DNA from: Streptomyces fradiae ATCC 10745 = DSM 40063
GTDB lineage: Bacteria; Actinomycetota; Actinomycetes; Streptomycetales; Streptomycetaceae
Direction of reading: 5' to 3'
Assembly (NCBI RefSeq): GCF_008704425.1
Contig: NZ_CP023696.1
Location: 248,001 to 312,000 of the forward strand
DNA length: 64,000 nt
Each line of letters opens with the position of its first letter. Positions within the stretch are counted from its first letter, which is position 1. The notes under the pieces were generated by a model that was not told the origin of the DNA, searched no databases, and saw nothing but the letters and a program-made list of their open reading frames with translations. The translations under genes and the position numbers were made by a program. Positions 18,731 through 26,698 of this stretch are shown in pieces.

Positions 18731-19529
18731 TCAGGGGCGGCGCCAGTCGTCCTTCTCCAGGTGCGAGCCGGCCTGCGGGCCCATGCGGAGCATCCCGCCG
18801 TCGACGCTCCAGGACGCGCCGGTCACGTACGAGGCGTCCGCGCCGGCCAGGAAGGCGATGACGGCCGCGACCTCCCGCGGCGTCGCCCGGCCGGCCGAGC
18901 GGGATGCCGGGCCGGCGCTCCTCGCGCACGTCCCGGTCCTCCTGGCCGGTCATGGGCGTGGCGATCTCGCCGGGCGCGACCGCGTTGACGGTGATGCCGT
19001 GCTCGGCCAGCTCCAGCGCCAGCACCTGCGTCAGCAGACCGAGGCCGCCCTTGGCCGCGCAGTACGGCGCGGCGCCGACGCGCGGCTGGTGCTCGTGCAC
19101 CGACGTGACGTTGACGATCCGTCCGCCGCCGCCCTGGTCGATCATGCGGCGGGCGGCGTGCTGGGAGCACAGGAACGGTCCGGCGAGGTCCACGTCGAGG
19201 ACGTCCCGGACGGTCTCGTAGGGGATGTCGAGGAAGGGGGTCGCGGTGCCGGTGCCGGCGTTGTTGACCAGCACGTCGATCCGGCCCAGCTCCCGCGCGA
19301 GGTCGTCGACGGCGTGTGCCGCGCCGGGCAGGTCGGTCAGGTCCATCCGGGCGACGGCGGCGCGGCGGCCGTGCGACCGCACCTCCTCGGCGGTGTGCCG
19401 GGCGCCCTCCTCGTCGGTGTGCCAGGTGATGCCGACGTCCATGCCCTCGCGGGCGAGCCGGACGGCGGTGGCGCGGCCGATGCCCGAGTCGGCACCGGTG
19501 ACGACGGCTACGGGGGATGCGTGGTCCAT
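18731..19529 (-). pseudogene. SDR family oxidoreductase with a C-terminal frameshift
   Basis: The N-terminal 215 residues are a normal SDR: TGADSGIGRATAVRLA cofactor motif, NNAGTG, and YCAAKGG with the Tyr-x3-Lys pair. After GIPLGRPGDA the frame shifts by one base near 18876-18884. The other frame continues the family sequence (REVAAVIAFLAGADASYVTGASWSVDGGML) and ends at the TGA complementary to 18731-18733. A single extra base in the GC-rich run explains it. The intact protein would be about 265 aa and resemble glucose/ribitol dehydrogenase-like SDRs. It could be a sequencing error. Confidence 0.82.
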
Positions 19530-19627
19530 GCGGCTGCCGGTACCACGCCCGGTGGGCCGCAAACCCCGGCCGGACGCGGACGGGGGCGACCGGTTGTGAG
19601 CACGACACGAGAGGGCAGGGGAACGGG

Positions 19628-20872
19628 ATGCCGGAAGTGACGACAGCCCCCGTGTTCAAACTGGTACGGCGGACGAGGGAGCCCGTGGCCGCGCAGACGC
19701 TGCGGTCGACGGTCGCCGCCGTCATCTCGTACGTGGTCGCCCTCATGGTGCTCCCCCCGCAACCCGCGCCGCTCACCGCGCCGCTGACGGCGCTGCTCGT
19801 GGTGCAGGTGACGCTGTACGCGACCCTGACCACCGGTATCCGCCGCGTCAACTCGGTCATCGCCGGAGTGGTGGTGGCCATCGTGTTCAGCTCGCTGGTC
19901 GGCCTGACCTGGTGGAGCCTCGGGCTGACCATCTTCGCGGCGCTGATCGTGGGCCATCTGGTGCGCGTGAGCGAGTTCGTGCCCGAGGTCGCGATCAGCG
20001 CCATGCTCGTGCTCGGCGTCACCCAGGTCGGGTCGGCCGCGTGGCACCGCATCCTGGAGACCCTGATCGGGGCGGGCGTCGGCATGCTGTTCAACCTGCT
20101 GCTGGCACCGCCGGTGTGGGTGCAGCCCGCCGGGGCGTCCATCGACGGCATGGCCTCCGACATGGGCCGCATACTGCGCGCCATGGGCGACGACGTGGCG
20201 GGCCTGGGCCATGTGCCCGTGGCGCACGCGGCGGCCCGGCTGCACGAGGCCCGGCGGCTGGACCACGCCATCGTGGAGGTGGACGCCTCGCTGCGGCAGG
20301 CGGAGGAGTCCCTGCGGTTCAACCCCCGCGTACGGGACGGGCTGCTGGCCCGGATCGTGCTGCGGACCGGCCTGGACACCCTGGAGATCTGCGCCGTCGT
20401 GCTGCGCGTGCTGTCCCGGACCATGACCGACCTGGCGAAGCACCGCACCGACGAGAACCTGTTCCCGCCGGACGTGGCCGGGCAGCTCAGGGAGCTGTTC
20501 GGGCACATGGCGCGGGCGGTGGAGAGCTTCGCCGCCCTGATCACCACCCAGGTCGCCGCCAGCGCGGAGGAGGCGGAGGACCGGCTGGCCGAGGCCCTCG
20601 CGGACGGGCGCGCCGCCCGCGACCGGGTCGCCGACCTGCTGCTGGAGGACGTCCAGGAACACCCCAGGCAGTGGCAGCTGCACGGCGCGCTGCTGGCGGA
20701 GGTGGACCGCATCCTCGACGAGCTCGACGTCGACAAGCGCACCGAGCGGCTCACGCAGGAACTGGACCGCCGGGCCGCGGAGCTGAACGAGCGCTACCCC
20801 CGCCTGGCCGCCCTCGCCGCGCGCCTGCGCGGCACCGGCAACGCGCCCACCCGCCCCAGCGTGGAGACGTGA
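19628..20872 (+). CDS. FUSC/aromatic acid exporter family membrane protein
   Basis: 414 aa. Six membrane segments fill the first 160 residues (TLRSTVAAVISYVVALMVLP, LTALLVVQVTLYATLTTG, VIAGVVVAIVFSSLVGL, LGLTIFAALIVGHLV, VAISAMLVLGVTQVG, ILETLIGAGVGMLFNLLLAP). The remaining 250 residues are a cytoplasmic coiled-coil-rich helical domain. This is the architecture of half-size FUSC/ArAE proteins, thought to export aromatic acids or stabilise the envelope. The ATG has GAGGGCAGGGGAACGGG upstream. Neighbours give no clear partner. Confidence 0.85.
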   Translation: MPEVTTAPVFKLVRRTREPVAAQTLRSTVAAVISYVVALMVLPPQPAPLTAPLTALLVVQVTLYATLTTGIRRVNSVIAGVVVAIVFSSLVGLTWWSLGLTIFAALIVGHLVRVSEFVPEVAISAMLVLGVTQVGSAAWHRILETLIGAGVGMLFNLLLAPPVWVQPAGASIDGMASDMGRILRAMGDDVAGLGHVPVAHAAARLHEARRLDHAIVEVDASLRQAEESLRFNPRVRDGLLARIVLRTGLDTLEICAVVLRVLSRTMTDLAKHRTDENLFPPDVAGQLRELFGHMARAVESFAALITTQVAASAEEAEDRLAEALADGRAARDRVADLLLEDVQEHPRQWQLHGALLAEVDRILDELDVDKRTERLTQELDRRAAELNERYPRLAALAARLRGTGNAPTRPSVET

Positions 20873-20923
20873 CGGGGCCGGTGCCAGCGGGCGCGCACGG
20901 CGGTCGGTGCCGGGCGCGCGGGC

Positions 20924-21312
20924 TCAGCCGCCGGGGGGCTCCGTGCCCGGGCGGACCCGCTCCCGGAGCCGCCGCAGCCCGCCGTCGAAGGCCTCCGCCA
21001 CCCGGCGCTCGCCAGGATCGTGGGCCTCGTCGAAGGACGACAGGTGGACGGTGGCCTCGCCGGCACCGCCGTCCATGCCCGCGACCCTGCGCAGCCACCC
21101 CGCGTAGGCGCCGTCCGCGCGGGTGCGGGGCGGAGCAGGGGCGGGGTGTCCTCGTCGGCGCGGTCCTCGTGGACGGTCACCGCCGGGAGGTCGTCCGCCC
21201 GGACGCGGAGGTCGCGCACCAGTCACTCCTCCCGGCGGCCGATGCCGGCCGCCTGGTCGAGGACGTGCTCGGGCGGGGCGGGCATCGTCAGGGAGCGATC
21301 GTGATCGGTCAT
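20924..21312 (-). pseudogene. Degenerate hypothetical protein gene
   Basis: Read from the ATG, the frame gives MTDHDRSLTMPAPPEHVLDQ and then meets TGA at 21223-21225. It continues in frame as LVRDLRVRADDLPAVTVHED, then shifts by one missing base near 21130 into RADGAYAGWLRRVAGMDGG, ending with LRRLRERVRPGTEPPGG. The joined product of about 129 aa has coherent Streptomyces codon use on both sides of each lesion. I do not recognise the family with confidence; a small START/SRPBCC-like or regulatory protein is possible. Confidence 0.55.
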
Positions 21313-21416
21313 CGCTCACCGGGTCCTCGGTGGCGGCGGGTCATGCCCGTTCCGCACGGATGTACGGCGGGAGGCGCCCGCCGGAAGGCGCCGAGGAGGG
21401 GCGCGGGGACGAGAAA

Positions 21417-21510
21417 GCCCCGGCTGGACGGGGGAACCAGCCGGGGCAGCTGTCGCGGGGAGTGGAGGGATCTCCACCGCCGCATAGGTGAACGATAAAC
21501 CAACTTCGGC
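21417..21510 (-). ncRNA. Candidate small RNA or leader ending in a terminator hairpin
   Basis: On the minus strand an AT-rich patch (GTTTATCGTTCACC) is followed by an inverted repeat TGGAG-ATCC-CTCCA and then a perfect 11-base stem GCCCCGGCTGG / CCAGCCGGGGC with a 9-base loop and TTTCTC directly after it. AT-rich promoter-like DNA, two hairpins and a terminal T-rich stretch are what an intergenic small RNA of about 95 nt would look like. A short open frame (ATGCGGCGGTGGAG...) also starts here, so a leader peptide or attenuator is an alternative. Confidence 0.4.
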
Positions 21511-21579
21511 GGTTCAAGCCAATCGGTGCGGCGGCCCGGCCTGACCGGACCGTTCGGGGGTCCGGTGGTCCGGCGCGGC

Positions 21580-21631
21580 CCGGTGGGCTGGTGCGCATCG
21601 GCGGGCCGGTGGGCTGGTGCGCATCGGCGGG
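21580..21631. repeat. Perfect adjacent 26-bp direct repeat
   Basis: Two identical 26-bp copies, each beginning CCGGTGGGCTGGTGCGCATC and ending GGCGGG, abut each other at 21580-21605 and 21606-21631. They sit 143 bp before the first gene of the glycan locus. They may be a recent duplication or paired regulator sites. Confidence 0.8.
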
Positions 21632-21773
21632 GTGGCGGGCCGGCAGCCGGCGGTTCGGTGGGGCCGCTGGTCGGCCGGATCGGACTGCGAGGTGCGTGAT
21701 CCGTGCGTAAGGTGATCAAACCTGGGCACTTCTCCCGTCCCCTGACCGGTCCCGGATCCGGAGGCGCCGCCGT

Positions 21774-22793
21774 ATGAGCCATCCGCCCGACCCGTACGCC
21801 GTGGTCGTCCCCACCGTGGGGCGGCCCTGCCTCGCCGACTGCCTCGCCGCCCTCGCCGCGAGCGACGGGCCCGCGCCGCACCGGGTCGTCGTCGTGGACG
21901 ACCGGCCCGGCGAGCCGCCGCCCGGGGCGCTCCCCCGCGACCTGCCGCTGGACGCGCTCGGCGCGCTCGCCGACCGGGCCGTCGTGGTCCGCAGCGGCGG
22001 GCGCGGTCCGGCCGCCGCGCGCAACACGGGGCTGCGGGAGGTGGAGGAGCCGTGGACGGTCTTCCTCGACGACGACGTCCGCGTCGGGCCCTCCTGGCGG
22101 ACCGCCCTCGCGCGCGACCTCGCCGAGGCGTCCCCCGGCACCGGCGCGGTGCAGGGCGTGCTGCGGGTCCCCCTCCCCGCCGACCGGCGGCCCACCGACT
22201 GGGAGCGCAACACCGCCGGTCTGGAGCGGGCCCTGTGGGCCACCGCCGACATGGCGTACCGGACGGAGGCGCTGCGCGCCGTGGGCGGTTTCGACGAGCG
22301 GTTCCGGCGGGCCTTCCGCGAGGACGCGGACCTGGCCCTGCGGGTGATCGACGCGGGCTGGCTGATCCGGCGCGGCACGCGGCGCACGGAGCACCCGGTG
22401 CGCCCCGCGGACCGGTGGGTGTCCCTGCGCCTCCAGCGCGGCAACGCCGACGACGCGCTGATGGTGCGGCTGCACGGGCCCGGCTGGTGGGCGCGGGCCG
22501 CCGCGCCGCGCGGCCGGATCCGGCGGCACGCCGCGGTCACGGCGGCCGGTGCGCTGGGGGTCCTCCTCGCGGCCGCGGGCCGCCCCCGGGCGGCCGTGCC
22601 GGCGGTGGCCGCGTGGCTGCTGGGGACGGCGGAGTTCGCGCGCGCCCGGATCGCACCGGGGCCGCGCACCCGCGAGGAGGTGGTGACCATGCTGGTGACC
22701 AGCGCGGCGATCCCGGCACTGGCGACCTGGCACCGGCTGGCCGGCGAGCTGCGGCACCGCTCCGCCGGGGCCTGGAACGGCGGTGCCGCGTGA
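21774..22793 (+). CDS. Glycosyltransferase family 2
   Basis: 339 aa GT-A fold. The N-terminal nucleotide-binding strand is YAVVVPTVGRPCL with VVVVDDRP; the metal-binding DxD region is TVFLDDDVRVG; and FDERFRRAFREDADLALRV is the acceptor-site ED motif. The C-terminus has one or two hydrophobic segments (AAGALGVLLAAAGRPRAAVPAVAAWLLG), suggesting membrane association. It is the first gene of a run of five with 4-base overlaps; the stop TGA lies inside the next start GTGA. It probably adds a sugar to the glycan built by the neighbouring heptose enzymes. Confidence 0.9.
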   Translation: MSHPPDPYAVVVPTVGRPCLADCLAALAASDGPAPHRVVVVDDRPGEPPPGALPRDLPLDALGALADRAVVVRSGGRGPAAARNTGLREVEEPWTVFLDDDVRVGPSWRTALARDLAEASPGTGAVQGVLRVPLPADRRPTDWERNTAGLERALWATADMAYRTEALRAVGGFDERFRRAFREDADLALRVIDAGWLIRRGTRRTEHPVRPADRWVSLRLQRGNADDALMVRLHGPGWWARAAAPRGRIRRHAAVTAAGALGVLLAAAGRPRAAVPAVAAWLLGTAEFARARIAPGPRTREEVVTMLVTSAAIPALATWHRLAGELRHRSAGAWNGGAA

Positions 22794-23680
22794 GCCGCGA
22801 CGGCGGCGGGGCGCGCCGACTCGCCCCGGAGCCTTCCCGGATGCGGGAGGGCCGCGGGCTGCCGGAGCCGGCGCAGGCCCGGGAGGCGCCGGAACCGACG
22901 GGGCCACCGGAGCCGCCGGGACCGACCCGGTCGCCGGAGCCGTGGGAGTCCGGTCGCGGCGCCGGTCCGGGGGCGGTGGCCGCCGCGTCCACCCCGCTTC
23001 CGGCCCCGGAACCGGGCGCCGGGCTCCCCCGGCCGCCTGCGGACGCCGTGCCGCGCAGGCCGCACCCGGACGGCGCCGCCCCACCGCTCGCGGCGGCCGG
23101 GCGGAGCGACGGGCCGGAGGACGGGGGCAGCGGCACCGGCCTGCCCGGCGCGGTGCTGTTCGACCGGGACGACACCCTCATCGTGGACGTGCCGTACAAC
23201 GGCGACCCGGAGCGGGTGCGGCTCATGCCCGGCGCCTTCGAGGCCGTACGGCTGCTGCGGGCGCGCGGCGTCCCGGTCGGCGTGGTCTCCAACCAGTCCG
23301 GCATCGGGCGGGGCCTGCTCACCGAGGCGGAGGTGCGGGAGGTCAACGCCCGCGTCGACACCCTGCTGGGGCGGCCGATGGACGTGTGGGTGCACTGCCC
23401 GCACACCCCGGAGGACGGCTGCGGCTGCCGGAAGCCGGCGCCCGGCCTCGTCCTGGAGGCGGCGCGGCTCCTCGGGGTGCCGGCCGGGCGGTGCGTGGTC
23501 ATCGGCGACATCGGCGCCGACATGGGCGCGGCGCGCGCGGCGGGCGCCCGGGGGGTGCTGGTGCCCACGACGCGGACGCTGCCCGCCGAGGTGGCGTCCG
23601 CGCCGGACGTGTGCCGGGACCTGGTCGGCGCCGTACGCCACGTGCTGGGACGCCCGTCCGCCGTGCGGAGGCCCGTATGA
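22790..23680 (+). CDS. gmhB: GmhB-like D-glycero-beta-D-manno-heptose 1,7-bisphosphate 7-phosphatase
   Basis: 296 aa. The C-terminal 175 residues are a HAD-IIIA phosphatase of the GmhB/HisB type: FDRDDTLIVDVPY (nucleophile Asp), VVSNQSGIGRG, a zinc-binding C-x-H...C-x-C loop (CPHTPEDGCGC) followed by RKPAPG, and IGDIGADMGAARAAGA. It removes the 7-phosphate in ADP-heptose synthesis. The first 120 residues are a Pro/Glu/Gly-rich disordered extension not found in enterobacterial GmhB. The GTG start overlaps the upstream stop (GTGA); an internal start cannot be ruled out. GmhA and HldE partners lie 10 kb downstream. Confidence 0.85.
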   Translation: MSRDGGGARRLAPEPSRMREGRGLPEPAQAREAPEPTGPPEPPGPTRSPEPWESGRGAGPGAVAAASTPLPAPEPGAGLPRPPADAVPRRPHPDGAAPPLAAAGRSDGPEDGGSGTGLPGAVLFDRDDTLIVDVPYNGDPERVRLMPGAFEAVRLLRARGVPVGVVSNQSGIGRGLLTEAEVREVNARVDTLLGRPMDVWVHCPHTPEDGCGCRKPAPGLVLEAARLLGVPAGRCVVIGDIGADMGAARAAGARGVLVPTTRTLPAEVASAPDVCRDLVGAVRHVLGRPSAVRRPV

Positions 23681-24684
23681 GGGCGCTGGTCGTACGCCTC
23701 GACAGCTTCGGCGACGTGCTGCTGGCCGGGCCCGCCGTGCGGGCCGTGGCGCACCGCGCGGAGCGGGTGGCGATGTGGTGCGGGCCGCAGGGGGCGCCCG
23801 CGGCGCGGCTGCTGCCGGGGGTGGACGAGGTGCTGGTGTGGGAGGCGCCGTGGGCCGGGTTCTCCCCTCCTGCGGTGGACCGGGCGGACGTCGGGCGGAT
23901 GGTGGAGCGGCTCGCGGCGGGCCGGTTCGACGCGGCGCTCGTCCTGACGTCGTTCCACCAGAGCCCGCTGCCCGCCGCCCTGCTGCTGCGCATGGCGGGG
24001 GTCGGGCACATCGCGGCGGACAGCGTGGACGCGCCCGGCTCCCTCCTCGACGTGCGCCATGAGCGGCCCCCGGACGCCCACGAGGCGCAGGCGGCGCTGG
24101 CGCTCGCCGGGGCGGCCGGCTTCCCCCTCCCGCCGGGCGACGACGGGCGGCTGCGGGTGCGGCACGCGCCGGCGGCGCCGGAGCTGACCGGGCCCGGCCC
24201 GTACGTCGCCGTCCACCCCGGAGCGAGCGTCCCCGCGCGCCGGTGGAGCCCCGACCGGTGCGCGCAGGCGGTGCGGCTGCTCACCGGGGCGGGCCACCGG
24301 GTCGTCGTCACGGGCGGCCCCGGCGAGCGGGAGCTGACCGCGTACGTGGCGGGGGCGCACGGCGTGGACCTGGGCGGCCGGACCCGCCCGCCCGAGCTCG
24401 CGGCGGTCCTCGCGGCGGCGGGCGCCGTGGTGACCGGGAACACCGGCCCGGCGCACCTGGCGGCGGCCGTCGGGACGCCCGTCGTGTCGCTGTTCTCGCC
24501 GGTGGTGCCCGCCGAGCGGTGGGGCCCCTACGGCGTGCCGCACGTGCTGCTGGGCGACCAGGACGCGCCGTGCGCCGGGTCACGGGCCCGCGCGTGCCCC
24601 GTGCCGGGCCACCCGTGCCTGGACGGAGTGCGGGCGAAGGACGTGGTCGCCGCCGTCGGGAAGCTGCTGGGGACGGGGGCGTGA
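23677..24684 (+). CDS. Glycosyltransferase family 9 (heptosyltransferase-like)
   Basis: 335 aa. The sequence begins ALVVRLDSFGDVLLAGPAVRAV, the GT9 N-terminal motif (R-x2-x-GD-x2-L). The C-terminal half contains YVAVHPGASVPARRWS, VVVTGGPGERELT and VVTGNTGPAHLAAAVGTPVVSLFSPV, matching ADP-heptose:LPS heptosyltransferases. It presumably transfers heptose from the ADP-heptose made by the adjacent pathway. Start and stop overlap the neighbours by 4 bases (ATGA, GTGA), so all are translated together. Confidence 0.92.
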   Translation: MRALVVRLDSFGDVLLAGPAVRAVAHRAERVAMWCGPQGAPAARLLPGVDEVLVWEAPWAGFSPPAVDRADVGRMVERLAAGRFDAALVLTSFHQSPLPAALLLRMAGVGHIAADSVDAPGSLLDVRHERPPDAHEAQAALALAGAAGFPLPPGDDGRLRVRHAPAAPELTGPGPYVAVHPGASVPARRWSPDRCAQAVRLLTGAGHRVVVTGGPGERELTAYVAGAHGVDLGGRTRPPELAAVLAAAGAVVTGNTGPAHLAAAVGTPVVSLFSPVVPAERWGPYGVPHVLLGDQDAPCAGSRARACPVPGHPCLDGVRAKDVVAAVGKLLGTGA

Positions 24685-25637
24685 GGCCCCGCGTCCTGGT
24701 GCTGCGGGCGCTGGGGCTCGGCGACCTGCTGGCCGGGGTGCCCGCGCTGCGGGCGGTGCGGCGCGGCTTCCCCGGCCACGAGGTGGTGCTCGCCGCGCCC
24801 GGTCAGCTGGCCGAGGCGGTGGCGGCGGTCGACGCGGTGGACACGCTGCTGCCCTCGTCGGCGCCCGGCCGGGCCGTACCGGTGCGGCTCGCGTGGCGGG
24901 GGCCGGCGCCGGACGCGGCCGTGGACCTGCACGGCCGCGGGCCGTCCAGCCACCTGCTGCTGGAGCGGACCGGGCGGCCGGGCCGGCTGCTGGCGTTCGC
25001 CCATCCGGGCACCCCGCACATCGAGGGGCCGGTGTGGACGGCGGACGAACACGAGCGGGAGCGCTGGTGCCGGCTGCTGCGCTGGTACGGCGTCCCGGCC
25101 GACCCCGCGGACCTGCGCCTCGCGCCGCCCGCCGATCCGTCGCCCGCGCCCGGCGCGGTGGTGGTCCATCCCGGGGCGGACGCCCCCGCCCGGCGGTGGC
25201 CGGCGGAGCGGTACGCGCGGGTCGTGCGGGAGCTGCGGCGGCGCGGCCACCGGGTGGTGCTGACCGGCGGGCCGGGCGAGGAGGGGCTGCTGGCGGGCGT
25301 GGCGGGCCCCGCGGGTCTCGACGACGGCGACGTGTTCGCGGGCGGGCTGCCGTACGGGCGGCTGGCCGCGCTGTGCGCCGGGGCGGGGGCCGTGGTGAGC
25401 GGCGACACGGGCGTCGCGCACGTCGCCGCGGCGTACGGGGCGCCGTCGGTGACGCTGTTCGGGCCGGTGCCCCCGCACCTGTGGGGCCCGCCCGGCGGCG
25501 GCCGGCACGTCGCGCTGTGGCACCCGGGCCCGCCGGGCGACCCGCACGGCCGGGAGCCCGATCCGGGGCTGCTGCGCATCGGGCCGGACGAGGTCCTGGA
25601 CGCGCTGCTCCCCCTGCTGGAGGTGTCCGCGCGGTGA
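24681..25637 (+). CDS. Glycosyltransferase family 9, second heptosyltransferase-like enzyme
   Basis: 318 aa paralogue of the preceding enzyme. It has VLVLRALGLGDLLAGVPALRAV at the start, VVVHPGADAPARRWPAERYA, VVLTGGPGEEGLL and VVSGDTGVAHVAAAYGAPSVTLFGPV. Two GT9 enzymes in tandem suggest two successive heptose additions or different acceptors, as with WaaC and WaaF in Gram-negative bacteria. The GTG start lies within GTGA of the upstream stop. No signal peptide; probably cytoplasmic or peripherally membrane-bound. Confidence 0.92.
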   Translation: MRPRVLVLRALGLGDLLAGVPALRAVRRGFPGHEVVLAAPGQLAEAVAAVDAVDTLLPSSAPGRAVPVRLAWRGPAPDAAVDLHGRGPSSHLLLERTGRPGRLLAFAHPGTPHIEGPVWTADEHERERWCRLLRWYGVPADPADLRLAPPADPSPAPGAVVVHPGADAPARRWPAERYARVVRELRRRGHRVVLTGGPGEEGLLAGVAGPAGLDDGDVFAGGLPYGRLAALCAGAGAVVSGDTGVAHVAAAYGAPSVTLFGPVPPHLWGPPGGGRHVALWHPGPPGDPHGREPDPGLLRIGPDEVLDALLPLLEVSAR

Positions 25638-26629
25638 CCGCCGACCAGCCAGACCGCCGCGGCGCCGGACCGGCGACCGAGCGGCGCGGCCCCGCGCCAC
25701 CGGGTGCCGCGTGGGCGCGTACGACCGTCGTGGTCATCACCCGCGACCGGCGCGACCAGCTGCTGCGCACCCTGGAGCGGCTCGCCGCGCTGCCCGGGCG
25801 CCCGCCGGTCGTGGTCGTCGACAACGCCTCGTCGGACGGCACGGCCGAGGCGGTCGCCGCCCGGTATCCCGAGGTCCTGTTGGTCTCCCCCGGCCGGAAC
25901 CTCGGGGCCGTCGGCCGCACCCTGGGCGTGCGGCACGCCCGTACGCCCTACGTGGCCTTCAGCGACGACGACTCCTGGTGGCAGCCGGGCGCGCTCGCGG
26001 CGGCGGAGCGGCTGCTGGACGACCACCCGCGCCTGGGCCTGGTCGCCGCGTCCGTGCGAGTGGGCGAGGACGGCAGGCGTGAGGACCCGCTCAACGCCGA
26101 GCTGGCCTCCTCGCCGCTGGGCCGTGAGCCCGGGCTGCCCGGCACGCGGGTACTGGGCTTCCTCGCCTGCGCGGCCGTCGCACGGCGCGAGGCGTACCTG
26201 GAGGCGGGCGGCTACCACCCGGTCGTCTTCTTCGCCGGTGAGGAGCAGCTGCTCGCGTACGACCTGGAGGCGTGCGGCTGGGCGGTGTGCCACTGCCCCG
26301 AGGTGGTGGCCGTGCACGGCCCGGTCGGCGGCGTACGCGGCGGGCGCCGCGCGGTCATGCGCCGCAACGCCGTGCTGACGGCCTGGCTGCGGCGCCCGGT
26401 AGGCGTGGCGCTGCGGCGCACCGGGCGGCTGGCGGCGGACGCGGCCCGGCGCGGCGCGGAGGCGCGCGAGGCGCGCGAGGCGCGCGAGGCGCTGCGCGGG
26501 GTGCTGGAGCGGCTCCCGGCGGCTCTGCGGGCCCGGCGGCGGCTGCCCGCGCACGTCGAGGAGGCCGCACGGCGCGTGGAGGGCGGTGATCGGGGCGGGT
26601 GTCGCCCGCCGGAGGCAGGTGTCGGCTGA
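25634..26629 (+). CDS. Glycosyltransferase family 2
   Basis: 331 aa. GT-A motifs are VVVITRDRRDQLLRTLERL, VVVVDNASSDGTAEAVA, NLGAVGRTLGVRHARTPYVAFSDDDSWW (DxD) and a later GEEQLLAYDLEACGW. The C-terminal 80 residues are Arg/Ala-rich, with a short repeated A-R-E-A-R-E segment, and likely coil. The GTG start overlaps the previous stop (GTGA). It ends the tight five-gene run; the next gene begins 69 bp later behind an AT-richer spacer. Confidence 0.9.
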   Translation: MTADQPDRRGAGPATERRGPAPPGAAWARTTVVVITRDRRDQLLRTLERLAALPGRPPVVVVDNASSDGTAEAVAARYPEVLLVSPGRNLGAVGRTLGVRHARTPYVAFSDDDSWWQPGALAAAERLLDDHPRLGLVAASVRVGEDGRREDPLNAELASSPLGREPGLPGTRVLGFLACAAVARREAYLEAGGYHPVVFFAGEEQLLAYDLEACGWAVCHCPEVVAVHGPVGGVRGGRRAVMRRNAVLTAWLRRPVGVALRRTGRLAADAARRGAEAREAREAREALRGVLERLPAALRARRRLPAHVEEAARRVEGGDRGGCRPPEAGVG

Positions 26630-26698
26630 TCGGGTGAGGGAAGCGCTTAGCGCCTTTTATACCGATTCGCCCCGCTTCAAACGGGTACCCGGCGGCAC

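Larger units (their letters stand above)
21313..21773. other. 461-bp intergenic region with hairpin, AT-rich patch and direct repeat
   Basis: It precedes the first gene of the glycan locus. It contains a hairpin terminator-like element, an unusually AT-rich 30-bp patch (AACGATAAACCAACTT around 21491-21506) and a perfect 26-bp direct repeat. The last 60 bp before the glycosyltransferase (around GCGTAAGGTGATCAAACC) probably carry the promoter of the glycan operon. No protein gene is convincing. Confidence 0.5.
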
